Positions 1 to 8,553 of a stretch of DNA of 22,181 nt are shown piece by piece. Location: positions 1-22,181 of the forward strand of contig PWND01000119.1 of assembly GCA_003557965.1 (NCBI GenBank), written 5' to 3'. A program made the translations under genes and the position numbers. The notes beneath the pieces were generated by a model. It was not told the origin of the DNA. It made no database searches and saw only the letters and a list, made by a program, of their open reading frames with translations. The DNA comes from Bacteroidales bacterium (lineage in GTDB: Bacteria > Bacteroidota > Bacteroidia > Bacteroidales > UBA7960). The number at the start of each line of letters is the position of its first letter. Position 1 is the stretch's first letter.

Positions 1-30
1 ATTAATTAAAGATAGCATATTACAAAAAAG

Positions 31-61
31 TTGAAAATAATTTATTCTTTGTGTAACTTTA
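31..61 (+). promoter_or_regulatory. Possible promoter of the ECF sigma operon
   Basis: TAACTTTA at 54-61 resembles the Bacteroidota -7 box TAnnTTTG, with the last base off. A GTTG at 30-33 lies 20 nt upstream, where a -33 box (TTTG) is expected. Transcription would then start near 67, which would leave the TTG at 66 unusable as a start codon and favour the ATG at 123. Both boxes are imperfect and the background is very AT-rich, so this is only a candidate. Confidence 0.25.
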
Positions 62-122
62 TGCTTTGTTAATCCGTCTCATTTTCAGAGCGGGCAGGAA
101 ACTATTTAACTTTAAAGGTGAA

Positions 123-608
123 ATGACAGCTTCAGAGTATAATAAATGTGTTGATAGTTATGCGGATGGTGTGTTTCGATTTATCCTGAAAAATATTAAG
201 GATGAAGATAAAGCTCGCGATGTTGTTCAGGATAGCTTTGAAAAAATGTGGATTAAACATGAACAAATTAGTTTTGAAAAAGCAAGGTCTTATCTGTTTA
301 CTACAGCTTATCATACTATGATAGACAGTATCAGAAAAGACAGTAAACAAACAGAATTATCCGACTCGGCAGTTAAGCAACATTCTTATACAAGTGAGTA
401 TTCCGGGTTAAAAGAAATTCTAAATGAAGCTGTTTCAAAACTTCCTGAAATACAAAAGAATGTTATCCTGTTAAGAGACTATGAAGGTTATTCATACCAG
501 GAAATTGGAGAAATAACAGGGCTAAGCGAATCGCAGGTTAAGGTTTATATATACAGAGCACGTAATTTTTTGAAGAACTATATTGGCAGCCTTGATGCTG
601 TGGTATAA
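123..608 (+). CDS. ECF-type RNA polymerase sigma factor (sigma-70 family)
   Basis: Alternative sigma factor of the extracytoplasmic-function class, 161 residues, the usual length. It directs core RNA polymerase to a dedicated promoter set. Sigma region 2 spans roughly residues 6-75, with the typical DEDKARDVVQDSFEKMW stretch near 27-43. Sigma region 4 spans about 97-150, with LPEIQKNVILLRDYEGYSYQEIGE followed by a helix-turn-helix (GLSESQVKVYIYRAR). I chose the ATG at 123 over the in-frame TTG at 66 because AAAGGTGAA lies directly upstream and the family normally begins about ten residues before region 2. The extra 19 residues from the TTG are basic and not family-like. It is followed after 75 nt by a membrane protein that looks like its anti-sigma factor. 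The regulon cannot be inferred. Confidence 0.9.
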   Translation: MTASEYNKCVDSYADGVFRFILKNIKDEDKARDVVQDSFEKMWIKHEQISFEKARSYLFTTAYHTMIDSIRKDSKQTELSDSAVKQHSYTSEYSGLKEILNEAVSKLPEIQKNVILLRDYEGYSYQEIGEITGLSESQVKVYIYRARNFLKNYIGSLDAVV

Positions 609-683
609 AAAATGACAAACACGTTTTAATTAAATTATATCAAACGGTTAATTGCAACAAAGATTTAAATAAACTAAAAAAGC

Positions 684-1814
684 ATGAAAATTAATAAATC
701 AAATTACGAAGCATACTTCCTCGATTATATAGAGGGAAACCTGTCAGAAGAACAGCGTGCTTCCCTTATGGCTTTTTTAGATAAAAATCCCGGCCTCAAG
801 AAGGAATTGGAAGGTTTTGAAAACATTAAAATTTCAGAGCCACCGCAAGTTGAATTCCCGGATAAGAATTCTTTGAAAGTGCCTGAAGTTGATTTGCCGG
901 TTACTGAAGAAAATTTTGAGTGGTTTTGTATAGCAAAACTGGAAAATGACCTTAGCCCGGAAGAAGAACAACAATTAAATGATTTTTTAAAACAAAATCC
1001 TGAAAAACAAAAGGATTATGAACTTTATTCGAAAACGGTTTTAGAGCCTGCTGAAGATGTTGTTTTTGAAAACCCAAATATTTTAAAGCGTGCTAAAATA
1101 ACGCCAATTAGCACAAGCAAAAATTTATGGACTTATGCGGCAGCCGCTGCAGTAGTGTTTATTATAGCCGGGCTTTTCTTTATGTTGCCTCAGCCTGAAT
1201 CAGAAAATGACAAGTTAATAGCCGAGAAAGTTGTTGAAAAATCTGATGAAAAAGACGAAAAAACCAAGGACAGCAAAGAAGAAATAATAGAATACAGAAC
1301 ACCTGAAAGAGAATTAGCAGCTGTATCACACCCAAAAGAAGAGCAAAAGCAACCTGCTAAAACAGATCAAAAAGAAGAACAAGAATCAACAATAAAGGGT
1401 AAAGTGCCAGCAATAGAGCAGCGGCCATTATTAGCAGAAAGAATTATTCACCAGCATAATATTGAACTGACGCCGGCACAAGCAGAATATAGTACAACCA
1501 GAGAGCAGTTTTTACCTCAAAGAACTGTACTACCGGAGGCTGGCCAGCAAACGTATAGCAGCTTTGCACAAGCACATCCGGCACATCATGATGATCCTGC
1601 TCCTTCTTCTTTAATGCAGCTTGCCCTTGATGATTTTCAACAAAGATCTAATATTAACGTTAGAAGAGTTTCTGCATGGGATGTTGCAGGTGCAGGTTTG
1701 GCCAGAATTAGTGAAATTACCGGAACCCCGCTTACCGTTGAACAGGAGCGCGATCAAGAAGGCAGAATTGTTCAGTTTGCATTAGGTGATCGCTTTAGTA
1801 TTTCCAGAAGATAA
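684..1814 (+). CDS. Probable membrane anti-sigma factor with duplicated N-terminal motif
   Basis: A 376-residue single-pass membrane protein, probably the partner that holds the upstream ECF sigma factor inactive. The cytoplasmic N-terminus carries two copies of a short acidic-helical motif: residues 8-42 (YEAYFLDYIEGNLSEEQ, then FLDKNP) and 78-112 (FEWFCIAKLENDLSPEEE, then FLKQNP). This motif is typical of Bacteroidota anti-sigma proteins. One transmembrane helix lies at about 148-168. It is followed by a Lys/Glu/Gln-rich linker (about 175-245) and a more hydrophobic C-terminal region (about 305-376) that I do not recognise, presumably periplasmic. ATG at 684 follows an A-rich leader without a clear Shine-Dalgarno, usual for this phylum. 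The anti-sigma role is inferred from motif and position. The signal it senses is unknown. Confidence 0.75.
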   Translation: MKINKSNYEAYFLDYIEGNLSEEQRASLMAFLDKNPGLKKELEGFENIKISEPPQVEFPDKNSLKVPEVDLPVTEENFEWFCIAKLENDLSPEEEQQLNDFLKQNPEKQKDYELYSKTVLEPAEDVVFENPNILKRAKITPISTSKNLWTYAAAAAVVFIIAGLFFMLPQPESENDKLIAEKVVEKSDEKDEKTKDSKEEIIEYRTPERELAAVSHPKEEQKQPAKTDQKEEQESTIKGKVPAIEQRPLLAERIIHQHNIELTPAQAEYSTTREQFLPQRTVLPEAGQQTYSSFAQAHPAHHDDPAPSSLMQLALDDFQQRSNINVRRVSAWDVAGAGLARISEITGTPLTVEQERDQEGRIVQFALGDRFSISRR

Positions 1815-1865
1815 TTGAAATTATTTTACTGTTGTTTTATATTATGCTTTTATTATAAGTGGCAG

Positions 1866-2777
1866 TTAATCCTTTTTGGAAGTCAGTAGTATATTATCTC
1901 CTCTTTTGTTTTTGTGTTTCCATCGCCTGTGTGTCCATAACCAATGGGCAGGCTCTCTTTTTATATCTTTTTCAAGCATCATTGTATGCTTTAATGTTAT
2001 TTCGCCCGGTTCCATTTCTTTGGGGGTATCAGTTACGAGCTTAAAAAAAGCTTTGTAATATCCGCGTTTTTGTTTCCTGATACTTGCAAAAACTACAGGA
2101 AGGTCAAACTTTTGAGCTAACTTTTCTGTGCCCTGAAAAACAGGAGTATCCTGGTTAAAAAAGCTAATCCAGTACGACTGTATGTCCATTGGCGGGCTTT
2201 GATCAGCTAACAGCAATACTCCACATACCTCATTTTTTCTGCGAAACATCTCCCTGGTTAAGGTTTTCATAGGTATCATATCAGTATCAAATCTTTCTCT
2301 GGATTTTCTTACTATCCTCTCGGAAATACTGCTTTTTAATGGCCTGTATGCACTTATTAATGGCTTGCTTCGCCAAAACTTAAATCCCGGGCCGATATAT
2401 TCCCAGTTCCCATAATGGCCCAACACTATTAATACTTTTTTCCCCTTCTCAAAATAGCTTTCAATTAAACTGGCTGAAGCATCATCAAAAACAAATCTTT
2501 TTTTTATGGTTTTTTCTTTTATGCTTAAAAGCTTTAGTGATTCAATAAAAAAATCACAAAAATGTTTACAAAAAGACTTATGAATATCATTAATTTCATT
2601 TGCACTTTTTTCGGGAAAAGCATTTTTTAGGTTTTCATTAATAACATTTCTTCTGTATGCAAAAACACTAAATAAGAAAAATCTTATTATTCCTGAAATT
2701 CTGTAAAGAACACAAAATGGCAATAAAGACAAAGCATAGGCCAGCCAATATATGGGATAGTATAAAATCTTTGTCAT
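1866..2777 (-). CDS. Lysophospholipid/lipid A acyltransferase family protein (LpxL/HtrB-like)
   Basis: Membrane-associated acyltransferase of 303 residues in the LpxL/HtrB family, which adds a secondary acyl chain to lipid A or a related lipid at the inner face of the cytoplasmic membrane. The N-terminus is hydrophobic (about residues 5-38). The catalytic HX4E motif is intact as H121-YGNW-E126. A downstream ADQSP stretch (about 192-196) is characteristic, and HWLWTHRRWKHK near the C-terminus matches the family end. It is the last gene of the minus-strand series recJ-trpS-small membrane protein-hflX, 86 nt after hflX, and it converges on the anti-sigma gene with 51 bp between the stops. The acyl donor and the exact acceptor cannot be read from sequence, so no specific symbol is given. 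Confidence 0.88.
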   Translation of the reverse strand: MTKILYYPIYWLAYALSLLPFCVLYRISGIIRFFLFSVFAYRRNVINENLKNAFPEKSANEINDIHKSFCKHFCDFFIESLKLLSIKEKTIKKRFVFDDASASLIESYFEKGKKVLIVLGHYGNWEYIGPGFKFWRSKPLISAYRPLKSSISERIVRKSRERFDTDMIPMKTLTREMFRRKNEVCGVLLLADQSPPMDIQSYWISFFNQDTPVFQGTEKLAQKFDLPVVFASIRKQKRGYYKAFFKLVTDTPKEMEPGEITLKHTMMLEKDIKREPAHWLWTHRRWKHKNKRGDNILLTSKKD

Positions 2778-2863
2778 TTGTGTTTTATTAGGGTTGATAA
2801 CTTCACTTAAAAAAACCAGAATGTTTTGTTGTAACGAAATTATAAAACTTACTTCATATTATA

Positions 2864-4057
2864 TTAATAAAGAAAATTATCATAAGGATACCTGCGCTTG
2901 TGTATTTCTACAACTTTATCATACAGCAACTTTTTAAAGGTTTCTATATTGTTTTTCATCTTTGCAGAAATGAATATTGCGTCATCTTTGGTTTTATTCA
3001 TCCATGTTTTTTTCATCTCCTCCAGGCTAATATTGCATTTCTCTGGAGGAGTCAGATCGTCTTCTTCCTTTTCAACAAATGAATAAAGGTCGGTTTTGTT
3101 AAAAACCATTATAGTTTGCTTTTCTTCATCAATAATTTCAGATAATGTTTCATTTACAACACCAATCTGTTCTTCAAAACCCGGATGAGAAATATCCACC
3201 ACATGCAATAATATATCAGATTCTCTAACCTCGTCAAGTGTAGATTTAAAAGATTCTATTAAATGGTGAGGAAGTTTTCTGATAAAGCCCACAGTATCAG
3301 ACAACAAAAACGGCAAATTGCCAATCACAACTTTTCTCACGGTAGTATCGAGAGTGGCAAAAAGTTTATTTTCAGCAAAAACATTGGTTTTGCTTAACAG
3401 GTTCATTATTGTTGATTTTCCAACATTGGTATATCCCACAAGAGCTACTCTTACAAGGCTTCCCCTGTTGGACCTTTGTGTAGCTTTTTGCTTGTCAATT
3501 TGTGATAGTTTTTTTTTGAGAAGGGCAATTTTGTCGCGTACAATTCTTCGGTCGGTTTCTATTTCTTTCTCACCAGGCCCTTTTAATCCGATACCACCTT
3601 TTTGTCGCTCAAGGTGTGTCCACATACCGGCTAAGCGAGGCAAAAGGTACTGGTATTGTGCCAATTCTACCTGGACCCTGGCATGAGCAGTTCGTGCACG
3701 CAAAGCAAAAATATCCAAAATTAAATTGCTCCTGTCAATCACCCTGCACTTTAATGCCCGCTCAATATTCCTTAGTTGTGATAAATTTAAATCATCATCA
3801 AAAACAACAAGGTCAATTTCGTTTTCTTTAACGTAAGCTTTTATTTCTGCCAGCTTGCCTTTGCCAATATATGTGGCCGGGTCGGGCCTGTCCAGTTTTT
3901 GAGTAAAACGAGAAATATTTTCCCCTCCGGCAGTATCTACAAGAAAAGCTAATTCATCCAGATATTCTTTGACAATTTCCTCAGTCTCTCGCCCGGTAAT
4001 AACTCCAACTATAACGGCTCTCTCTTTTTTTATACTTGTGTCAATGTTTTTATGCAT
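2864..4057 (-). CDS. hflX: GTPase HflX
   Basis: Ribosome-associated GTPase, 397 residues, that binds the 50S subunit and splits stalled or heat-damaged ribosomes. The N-terminal HflX domain (about 14-190) includes the conserved DPATYIGKGKL (59-69), a VFDDDL stretch (85-90) and the glycine-rich GGIGLKGPGE loop (154-163). The TRAFAC-type G domain follows: G1 GYTNVGKST (208-216), a switch region around FATLDTT (233-239), G3 DTVGF (254-258), G4 NKTD (320-323) and G5 ISAK near 364. Length and all motifs are normal. It lies 13 nt after the small membrane gene and 86 nt before the acyltransferase on the same strand, consistent with one transcript. Confidence 0.97.
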   Translation of the reverse strand: MHKNIDTSIKKERAVIVGVITGRETEEIVKEYLDELAFLVDTAGGENISRFTQKLDRPDPATYIGKGKLAEIKAYVKENEIDLVVFDDDLNLSQLRNIERALKCRVIDRSNLILDIFALRARTAHARVQVELAQYQYLLPRLAGMWTHLERQKGGIGLKGPGEKEIETDRRIVRDKIALLKKKLSQIDKQKATQRSNRGSLVRVALVGYTNVGKSTIMNLLSKTNVFAENKLFATLDTTVRKVVIGNLPFLLSDTVGFIRKLPHHLIESFKSTLDEVRESDILLHVVDISHPGFEEQIGVVNETLSEIIDEEKQTIMVFNKTDLYSFVEKEEDDLTPPEKCNISLEEMKKTWMNKTKDDAIFISAKMKNNIETFKKLLYDKVVEIHKRRYPYDNFLY

Positions 4058-4070
4058 TAAAAGCTATTGA

Positions 4071-4406
4071 TTATTTGTTTCCATGTGTTAAAAAATATGT
4101 ACAAACAGAGGCAATCAATATCCAGCAAACAAATGTAAGTTCCAGTTCGCCATTAAATGCTATTACAGCATTTATTACTGATAATGCAAATAAAACTAAT
4201 GAGGAAACAACAGTTAGAGGTGCGCTGAAAAAACCTCCCGAAAATAATAATACTGCAAAAACAATAAATGCAGTTGAAATGTAAAATGAAAGAGTGTTTA
4301 GCTCAAACTTCATAAATTCTTCAGAAAACAATGCCATTATCATTATTAGTAGTGATATGCGCATTAACCAGGCTGATAAGCCCGAAATATTTTTTAGTGG
4401 CTTCAT
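4071..4406 (-). CDS. Small four-helix membrane protein of unknown function
   Basis: A 111-residue hydrophobic protein that I cannot assign to a named family. Hydrophobicity suggests four membrane-spanning segments at about residues 12-28, 40-60, 62-84 and 88-106, with short loops and a basic N-terminus (MKPLKN). No catalytic or binding motif is visible. I place the start at the ATG 4404-4406, 13 nt past the trpS stop. The alternative in-frame TTG at 4439 would overlap trpS by 20 nt and add an unremarkable 11-residue leader. It sits between trpS and hflX on the same strand with very short gaps, so it is probably co-transcribed. Low-complexity membrane ORFs can be spurious, but coding orientation, spacing and regular helix pattern favour a real gene. 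Confidence 0.65.
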   Translation of the reverse strand: MKPLKNISGLSAWLMRISLLIMIMALFSEEFMKFELNTLSFYISTAFIVFAVLLFSGGFFSAPLTVVSSLVLFALSVINAVIAFNGELELTFVCWILIASVCTYFLTHGNK

Positions 4407-4419
4407 GATATGTGTTTTT

Positions 4420-5415
4420 TTAAAAAGGTTTAAATCCAATAATTTCTCTTACTTCCTTTACTGTTTTTGATGCACTTTCTCTTGCTTTTTCTGCTCCTTC
4501 TCTTGCAACTTTACTAATATATTCTTTGTTGGCTGAAATATCCAGAATTTTTTCACGTAAAGGCTTTGTAAAATTAATAATATCTTCAGATAATTGTTTT
4601 TTCATATCGCCATACCTGATGCTGCAATCATTATAAGATTTTTCAAATTGCTGAAAAACATCTTCTGAAGAAACAACTTTCATAATATTAAAGAGGTTTT
4701 GAACTGGCTGGGGTTTTTCCTGGTTTGGTTTTGTTGGCCCTGCGTCAGTTACTGCTCTCATAACTTTTTTATGAATAACTTTTGGGTCATCTGCAAGGAA
4801 TATTGCATTGCCTTCGCTTTCTGATTTACCCATTTTTGTGCTTCCGTCAAGTCCCGGAATTTTTATGAGGCTATCGCCAAAATTAAAAGCATGTGGTTCA
4901 ACAAAGTAATCAATGTTATAAAGCCTGTTAAACCTTTTTGCAAAAGTCCTAGCCATCTCAAGGTGTTGTTCCTGGTCTTTACCTACAGGGACTTTTGTTG
5001 CATTATGAATTATAATATCAGCCGCCATCAAAACAGGATATGTAAGCAATCCTGCATTAATATTTTCAGGCTGGCTTCTGGCTTTGTCTTTAAAAGTAGT
5101 ACACCTTTCGAGCTCTCCCATGTAAGCATTCATGTTTAGCAAAAGGTAAAGTTCTGCTACCTGTGGCACATCACTTTGTATGTATAATGTAGCCACCTCA
5201 GGGTCAAGGCCTGCAGCAAGATATTCTACCAGCACCTGCTTTACATTTTTATGTAAATTTTCCGGTGTTGGATGAGTTGTTAATGAGTGATAATCAGCTA
5301 TAAAAAAATAGCATTTATGCTGGTGCTGCATTTTTGTAAAGTTTCTTATGGCACCAAAATAATTTCCCAGGTGAAGATTTCCTGTTGAACGTATTCCACT
5401 TACTACTGTTTCCAT
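4420..5415 (-). CDS. trpS: Tryptophanyl-tRNA synthetase
   Basis: Class I aminoacyl-tRNA synthetase that charges tRNA-Trp with tryptophan, 331 residues, the usual bacterial size. The ATP-binding HIGH-type signature appears as TGNLHLGNYFG (11-21), and the KMSKS loop as KMGKS (194-198), a common variant. Tryptophan-pocket regions such as FIADYHSLTTHPT (38-50) and VPVGKDQEQHLEMAR (142-156) are present. The ATG at 5415 is the natural family start. It lies 83 nt downstream of recJ and just upstream of the small membrane protein on the same strand. No T-box or attenuator-like structure is apparent in its leader. Confidence 0.97.
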   Translation of the reverse strand: METVVSGIRSTGNLHLGNYFGAIRNFTKMQHQHKCYFFIADYHSLTTHPTPENLHKNVKQVLVEYLAAGLDPEVATLYIQSDVPQVAELYLLLNMNAYMGELERCTTFKDKARSQPENINAGLLTYPVLMAADIIIHNATKVPVGKDQEQHLEMARTFAKRFNRLYNIDYFVEPHAFNFGDSLIKIPGLDGSTKMGKSESEGNAIFLADDPKVIHKKVMRAVTDAGPTKPNQEKPQPVQNLFNIMKVVSSEDVFQQFEKSYNDCSIRYGDMKKQLSEDIINFTKPLREKILDISANKEYISKVAREGAEKARESASKTVKEVREIIGFKPF

Positions 5416-5498
5416 GGCTGCGAAATTACAAAAAATATTTGCTTAATTATTTAACAAAATTGTTTTGATTGGTTTTTTGAGGTAATTTTTATTCTAGC

Positions 5499-7241
5499 TT
5501 AGGTTGCTCTTCGTATATCTTTTATGTTGAACTGTAGTGTTTTTTTTCCATTCCAGTTGTTTTCTTCAAGACAGAAAGCAATGTCAAATTCACGGCCGGA
5601 GGCAACAATCTCATAATGCTTTGCCTGTTGGAAAGCGATTACGGGGAATTCTTTACTGCTGCCTTTTTGAACAACATTAAACTTAAGGTGGCTGCTTCCT
5701 ACTATCCTGGGAACGCCTTTGGCTTTAACATTTTTCGCTATAAATACAGGAACAAGATTGCCCGGCCCAAATGGTTCAAATTGCCTGAGGATGTTGAAAA
5801 ACCTATCGGTAATAATGCTTAATGATACTTCTGCATCAATTTCTATTTCAGGGGTAAGCATTTTATCTGTAATTGTATCTTCTACATACTTGATAAAAGC
5901 ATTTTTGAAGTCTTTGTAATTTTTCGGGTTAAGGCTAAGTCCTGCTGCATACTTATGGCCGCCAAAATGGTCAAGATATTCACTGCAAGCATCAATTGCA
6001 TTGTAAATGTCAAAATCTTTTACTGACCTGGCCGAGCCTGTAATTACTCCCTGTGATTCCGTTAATATCACTGTAGGGCGGTAATATGTTTCCATTAACC
6101 GGGATGCCACTATGCCAATAACGCCTTTATGCCAGTTTTTATCAAACAAAATTGTTGATTTACTGTCTCTAAGCATATCATCCATGCGTATCATCTGAAG
6201 AGCCTGTTGCGTTATTTTACTGTCAAGGCTTCTTCTTTCAATGTTATTATCGTTAATGTTTTGGCTGAGTTCGTGAGTTTGCTTCATTTCCTCACAAACC
6301 AAAAGCTCTACAGCTTTTTTTGCTTCATGAATTCTGCCTGCAGCATTTATCCTGGGGCCTATTAAAAACACAAGGTCGTTAATGTTTATTTCTTTTGTAA
6401 AAACGGTTTTGTCGCAGGCTTTACTTTTTCTAAGAACGTTGCTGTAAAAAAGAATAGATTCAAATCCGGGGCGGGGGTCTAAATTTAACCTTTTTAGCCC
6501 GTAATAAGCTAAAATTCTGTTTTCCCCGGTAATAGGCACAACGTCAGCGGCAATGCTTACTACTACAAGGTCAAGAAATCTTTCAAGATCATTAAATGGC
6601 AGGTTTCTGTTTTTGTAAAAAGCCTGTGCAAGCTTAAAGCCTAAACCACAACCAGATAGCTCATCATAAGGATACTTACATTCAGGTTGCTTAGGATCAA
6701 CTATTGCAACAGCAGGTGGAAGTTCAATTCCCGGCCTGTGGTGGTCACATACTACAAAATCAATCCCTTTTTCTTTAGCATAAGTTATTTGCTTATTTGC
6801 TTTTATTCCGCAATCTAATGAAATAATAAGGGAAATGTTTGTCGATTTGGCGTAATCAATAGCTGTATTTGAAATCCCATAGCCTTCTTTTTCTCTGTCC
6901 GGGATATAAAATTCCAGGTTTTCATGGAAATCTTTTAGAAACGAATACACTAATGCTACAGCCGTAGTCCCGTCAACATCATAATCACCATATACAAGAA
7001 TCCTTTCTCCATTGGAAATGGCTTCTTCTATGCGCTTAACTGCTTTATCCATGTCCTTTATCAAGAAAGGGTCATGGAGGCTATCAAGTGAAGGCCTGAA
7101 AAAATCCTTAGCTTCGCTAAAGGTTAATATTTTTCGTTGTTCAAGTAAACAGGCCAGTATATGGTCGATGTTTAAAGACTGGGCTAATTTATCAACAGTG
7201 TTTTCATCATTGATAGTTTTTACTACCCACCTTTTATCCAT
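5499..7241 (-). CDS. recJ: Single-stranded-DNA-specific 5'-3' exonuclease RecJ
   Basis: A 580-residue DHH-family nuclease that degrades single-stranded DNA 5' to 3' in RecF-pathway recombination and mismatch or base-excision repair. The DHH domain holds the metal ligands: YGDYDVDGT (84-92; D86, D88, D90), LDCG with D143, and the naming DHH at 166-168. GPRINAAGRI (295-304) follows. The DHHA1 domain contains HKGVIGIVASRL (371-382) and FGGHKYAAG (426-434). A C-terminal OB-like domain fills about 455-570. All catalytic motifs are intact. It is the first gene of the minus-strand series that continues with trpS and is separated from the decarboxylase block by 139 nt. Confidence 0.97.
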   Translation of the reverse strand: MDKRWVVKTINDENTVDKLAQSLNIDHILACLLEQRKILTFSEAKDFFRPSLDSLHDPFLIKDMDKAVKRIEEAISNGERILVYGDYDVDGTTAVALVYSFLKDFHENLEFYIPDREKEGYGISNTAIDYAKSTNISLIISLDCGIKANKQITYAKEKGIDFVVCDHHRPGIELPPAVAIVDPKQPECKYPYDELSGCGLGFKLAQAFYKNRNLPFNDLERFLDLVVVSIAADVVPITGENRILAYYGLKRLNLDPRPGFESILFYSNVLRKSKACDKTVFTKEININDLVFLIGPRINAAGRIHEAKKAVELLVCEEMKQTHELSQNINDNNIERRSLDSKITQQALQMIRMDDMLRDSKSTILFDKNWHKGVIGIVASRLMETYYRPTVILTESQGVITGSARSVKDFDIYNAIDACSEYLDHFGGHKYAAGLSLNPKNYKDFKNAFIKYVEDTITDKMLTPEIEIDAEVSLSIITDRFFNILRQFEPFGPGNLVPVFIAKNVKAKGVPRIVGSSHLKFNVVQKGSSKEFPVIAFQQAKHYEIVASGREFDIAFCLEENNWNGKKTLQFNIKDIRRAT

Positions 7242-7265
7242 CTAAAATAGTTTTCTTAGATTTTG

Positions 7266-7273
7266 TAAAGGTA
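7266..7273 (-). promoter_or_regulatory. Possible -7 box upstream of recJ
   Basis: On the minus strand this reads TACCTTTA, one base from TAnnTTTG, and lies 25 nt before the recJ start. No TTTG-like -33 box is seen at the expected distance, so this is weak. If real, recJ and the genes after it would have a promoter separate from the decarboxylase block. Confidence 0.25.
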
Positions 7274-7380
7274 ATAAAAGAGATTAATATTTTTATACTA
7301 AAAAACAAATAATCTATACCAAGGGCTGCTAAAGTGCCAGTAAACAAAGTGTTAGAAAAATAAAATATTTTAATGCAGGC

Positions 7381-8547
7381 TTATGTAAGGAAGCTTAATA
7401 AAATTCCTGCAGCAATTGCACTGCCAATTACACCTGAGACATTTGCAGCCATAGCGTGCATAAGCAGGTGGTTGGTTTTGTCATACTCAAGTCCAACGTG
7501 CTGAGAAACCCTGGCACTGTCAGGAACTGCTGATACTCCTGAGTTTCCAATTAGCGGATTAACTTTATTGCCTTCTTTGCTAAACACATTCATCAGCTTG
7601 GCAAACAGCACCCCGCTAAAAGTTGCAATAATAAAAGCACCGGCTCCTAAACCAAAAATCATTAATGATTCTTTTGTAAGAAATACTGTTGCCTGGGTAG
7701 ATGCACCAACTGTGAGCCCAAGGAAGATGGTTACAATATCTATTAATGACGATCTTGCAGTTTCAGCAAGCCTGTTTGTAACTCCACTCTCTTTTAAAAG
7801 ATTGCCAAAGAATAACATCCCCAAAAGAGGCAAGGCTGTTGGCATAATGAATGTGGTTAGCAGTATTCCTACTATTGGAAATATTATTTTTTCCTGCTTC
7901 GGTACAGCTCTTGGTGGCTTCATTCTTATAAGGCGTTCTTTTTTTGTTGTAAGCAAACGCATTACCGGAGGCTGTATTACAGGAACCAACGCCATATATG
8001 AATATGCCGCAATAGCAATTGGCCCAATAAATTCAGGGGCAAGATTTGATGAAAGGAAAATAGCCGTTGGGCCATCAGCACCACCAATTATTGCAATGGC
8101 ACCGGCTTGTTCGGGAGCAAACCCTAATAATAATGAAAAAGCATAAGCTGCAAATATTCCGAATTGCGCAGCAGCACCTAAAAACACAAGCTTTGGCTTT
8201 GATAACAACGACGAAAAGTCTGTCATTGCTCCTATTCCCAAAAATATTAATGGTGGATATAAACCGTGCTGAACACCAAAATATAATTGATTTAACACAC
8301 TGCCTTCTTCATAAATGCCTATTTGAAGGCCTGCATCTTCAGCAAATGGAATGTTGCCGATAATGATACCAAAACCTATCGGTATTAAAAGTAAAGGCTC
8401 ATAATGTTTTGTTATGGCTAAGTTTATAAAAAACAATCCCACACATATCATTACTATGTGGCCCCATGTTACATTTGCAAAGGCTGTAAAGCCTATAAAC
8501 TCACTAAGTTGCTGATAAATAAACTGAAATATACCTATATCTTCCAT
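7381..8547 (-). CDS. oadB: Sodium-translocating decarboxylase, beta subunit (OadB/MmdB type)
   Basis: Integral membrane subunit, 388 residues, that couples decarboxylation of carboxybiotin to Na+ export across the cytoplasmic membrane. It is highly hydrophobic, with about nine to eleven predicted membrane segments. The Na+-site signature GGADGPT lies at 155-161, with D158 at the position of the essential aspartate known from Klebsiella OadB. NPLIGNSGVSAVPDSARV (330-347) carries the second conserved polar cluster. The ending (HAMAANVSGVIGSAIAAG) is family-typical. Only 6 nt separate it from the biotin carrier gene upstream. Sequence alone does not separate oxaloacetate from methylmalonyl-CoA decarboxylase beta subunits. 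The adjoining epimerase points to methylmalonyl-CoA. Confidence 0.93.
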   Translation of the reverse strand: MEDIGIFQFIYQQLSEFIGFTAFANVTWGHIVMICVGLFFINLAITKHYEPLLLIPIGFGIIIGNIPFAEDAGLQIGIYEEGSVLNQLYFGVQHGLYPPLIFLGIGAMTDFSSLLSKPKLVFLGAAAQFGIFAAYAFSLLLGFAPEQAGAIAIIGGADGPTAIFLSSNLAPEFIGPIAIAAYSYMALVPVIQPPVMRLLTTKKERLIRMKPPRAVPKQEKIIFPIVGILLTTFIMPTALPLLGMLFFGNLLKESGVTNRLAETARSSLIDIVTIFLGLTVGASTQATVFLTKESLMIFGLGAGAFIIATFSGVLFAKLMNVFSKEGNKVNPLIGNSGVSAVPDSARVSQHVGLEYDKTNHLLMHAMAANVSGVIGSAIAAGILLSFLT

Positions 8548-8553
8548 ATTGCT

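Noticed and set aside
1815..1865. Bidirectional terminator between the anti-sigma and acyltransferase genes
   Set aside because: The 51-bp gap is AT-rich with only weak, interrupted A/T pairing; no convincing stem is visible.
1859..2058. Two short plus-strand open frames at the lpxL-like gene's 3' end
   Set aside because: They lie opposite the acyltransferase C-terminus, overlap each other in different frames and have no recognisable features.
3318..3831. Plus-strand open frames opposite hflX
   Set aside because: They are shadows of the G-domain coding sequence, lacking start context and recognisable domains.
7361..7372. TAAAATATTTTA palindrome after oadB as a terminator
   Set aside because: It is only A/T, has no loop room and would form a very weak stem; expected by chance in this AT-rich sequence.
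7568..8146. A 192-codon plus-strand open frame opposite the OadB gene
   Set aside because: It is antisense to a well-supported membrane protein; its composition mirrors the OadB codons and it shows no family motif of its own.
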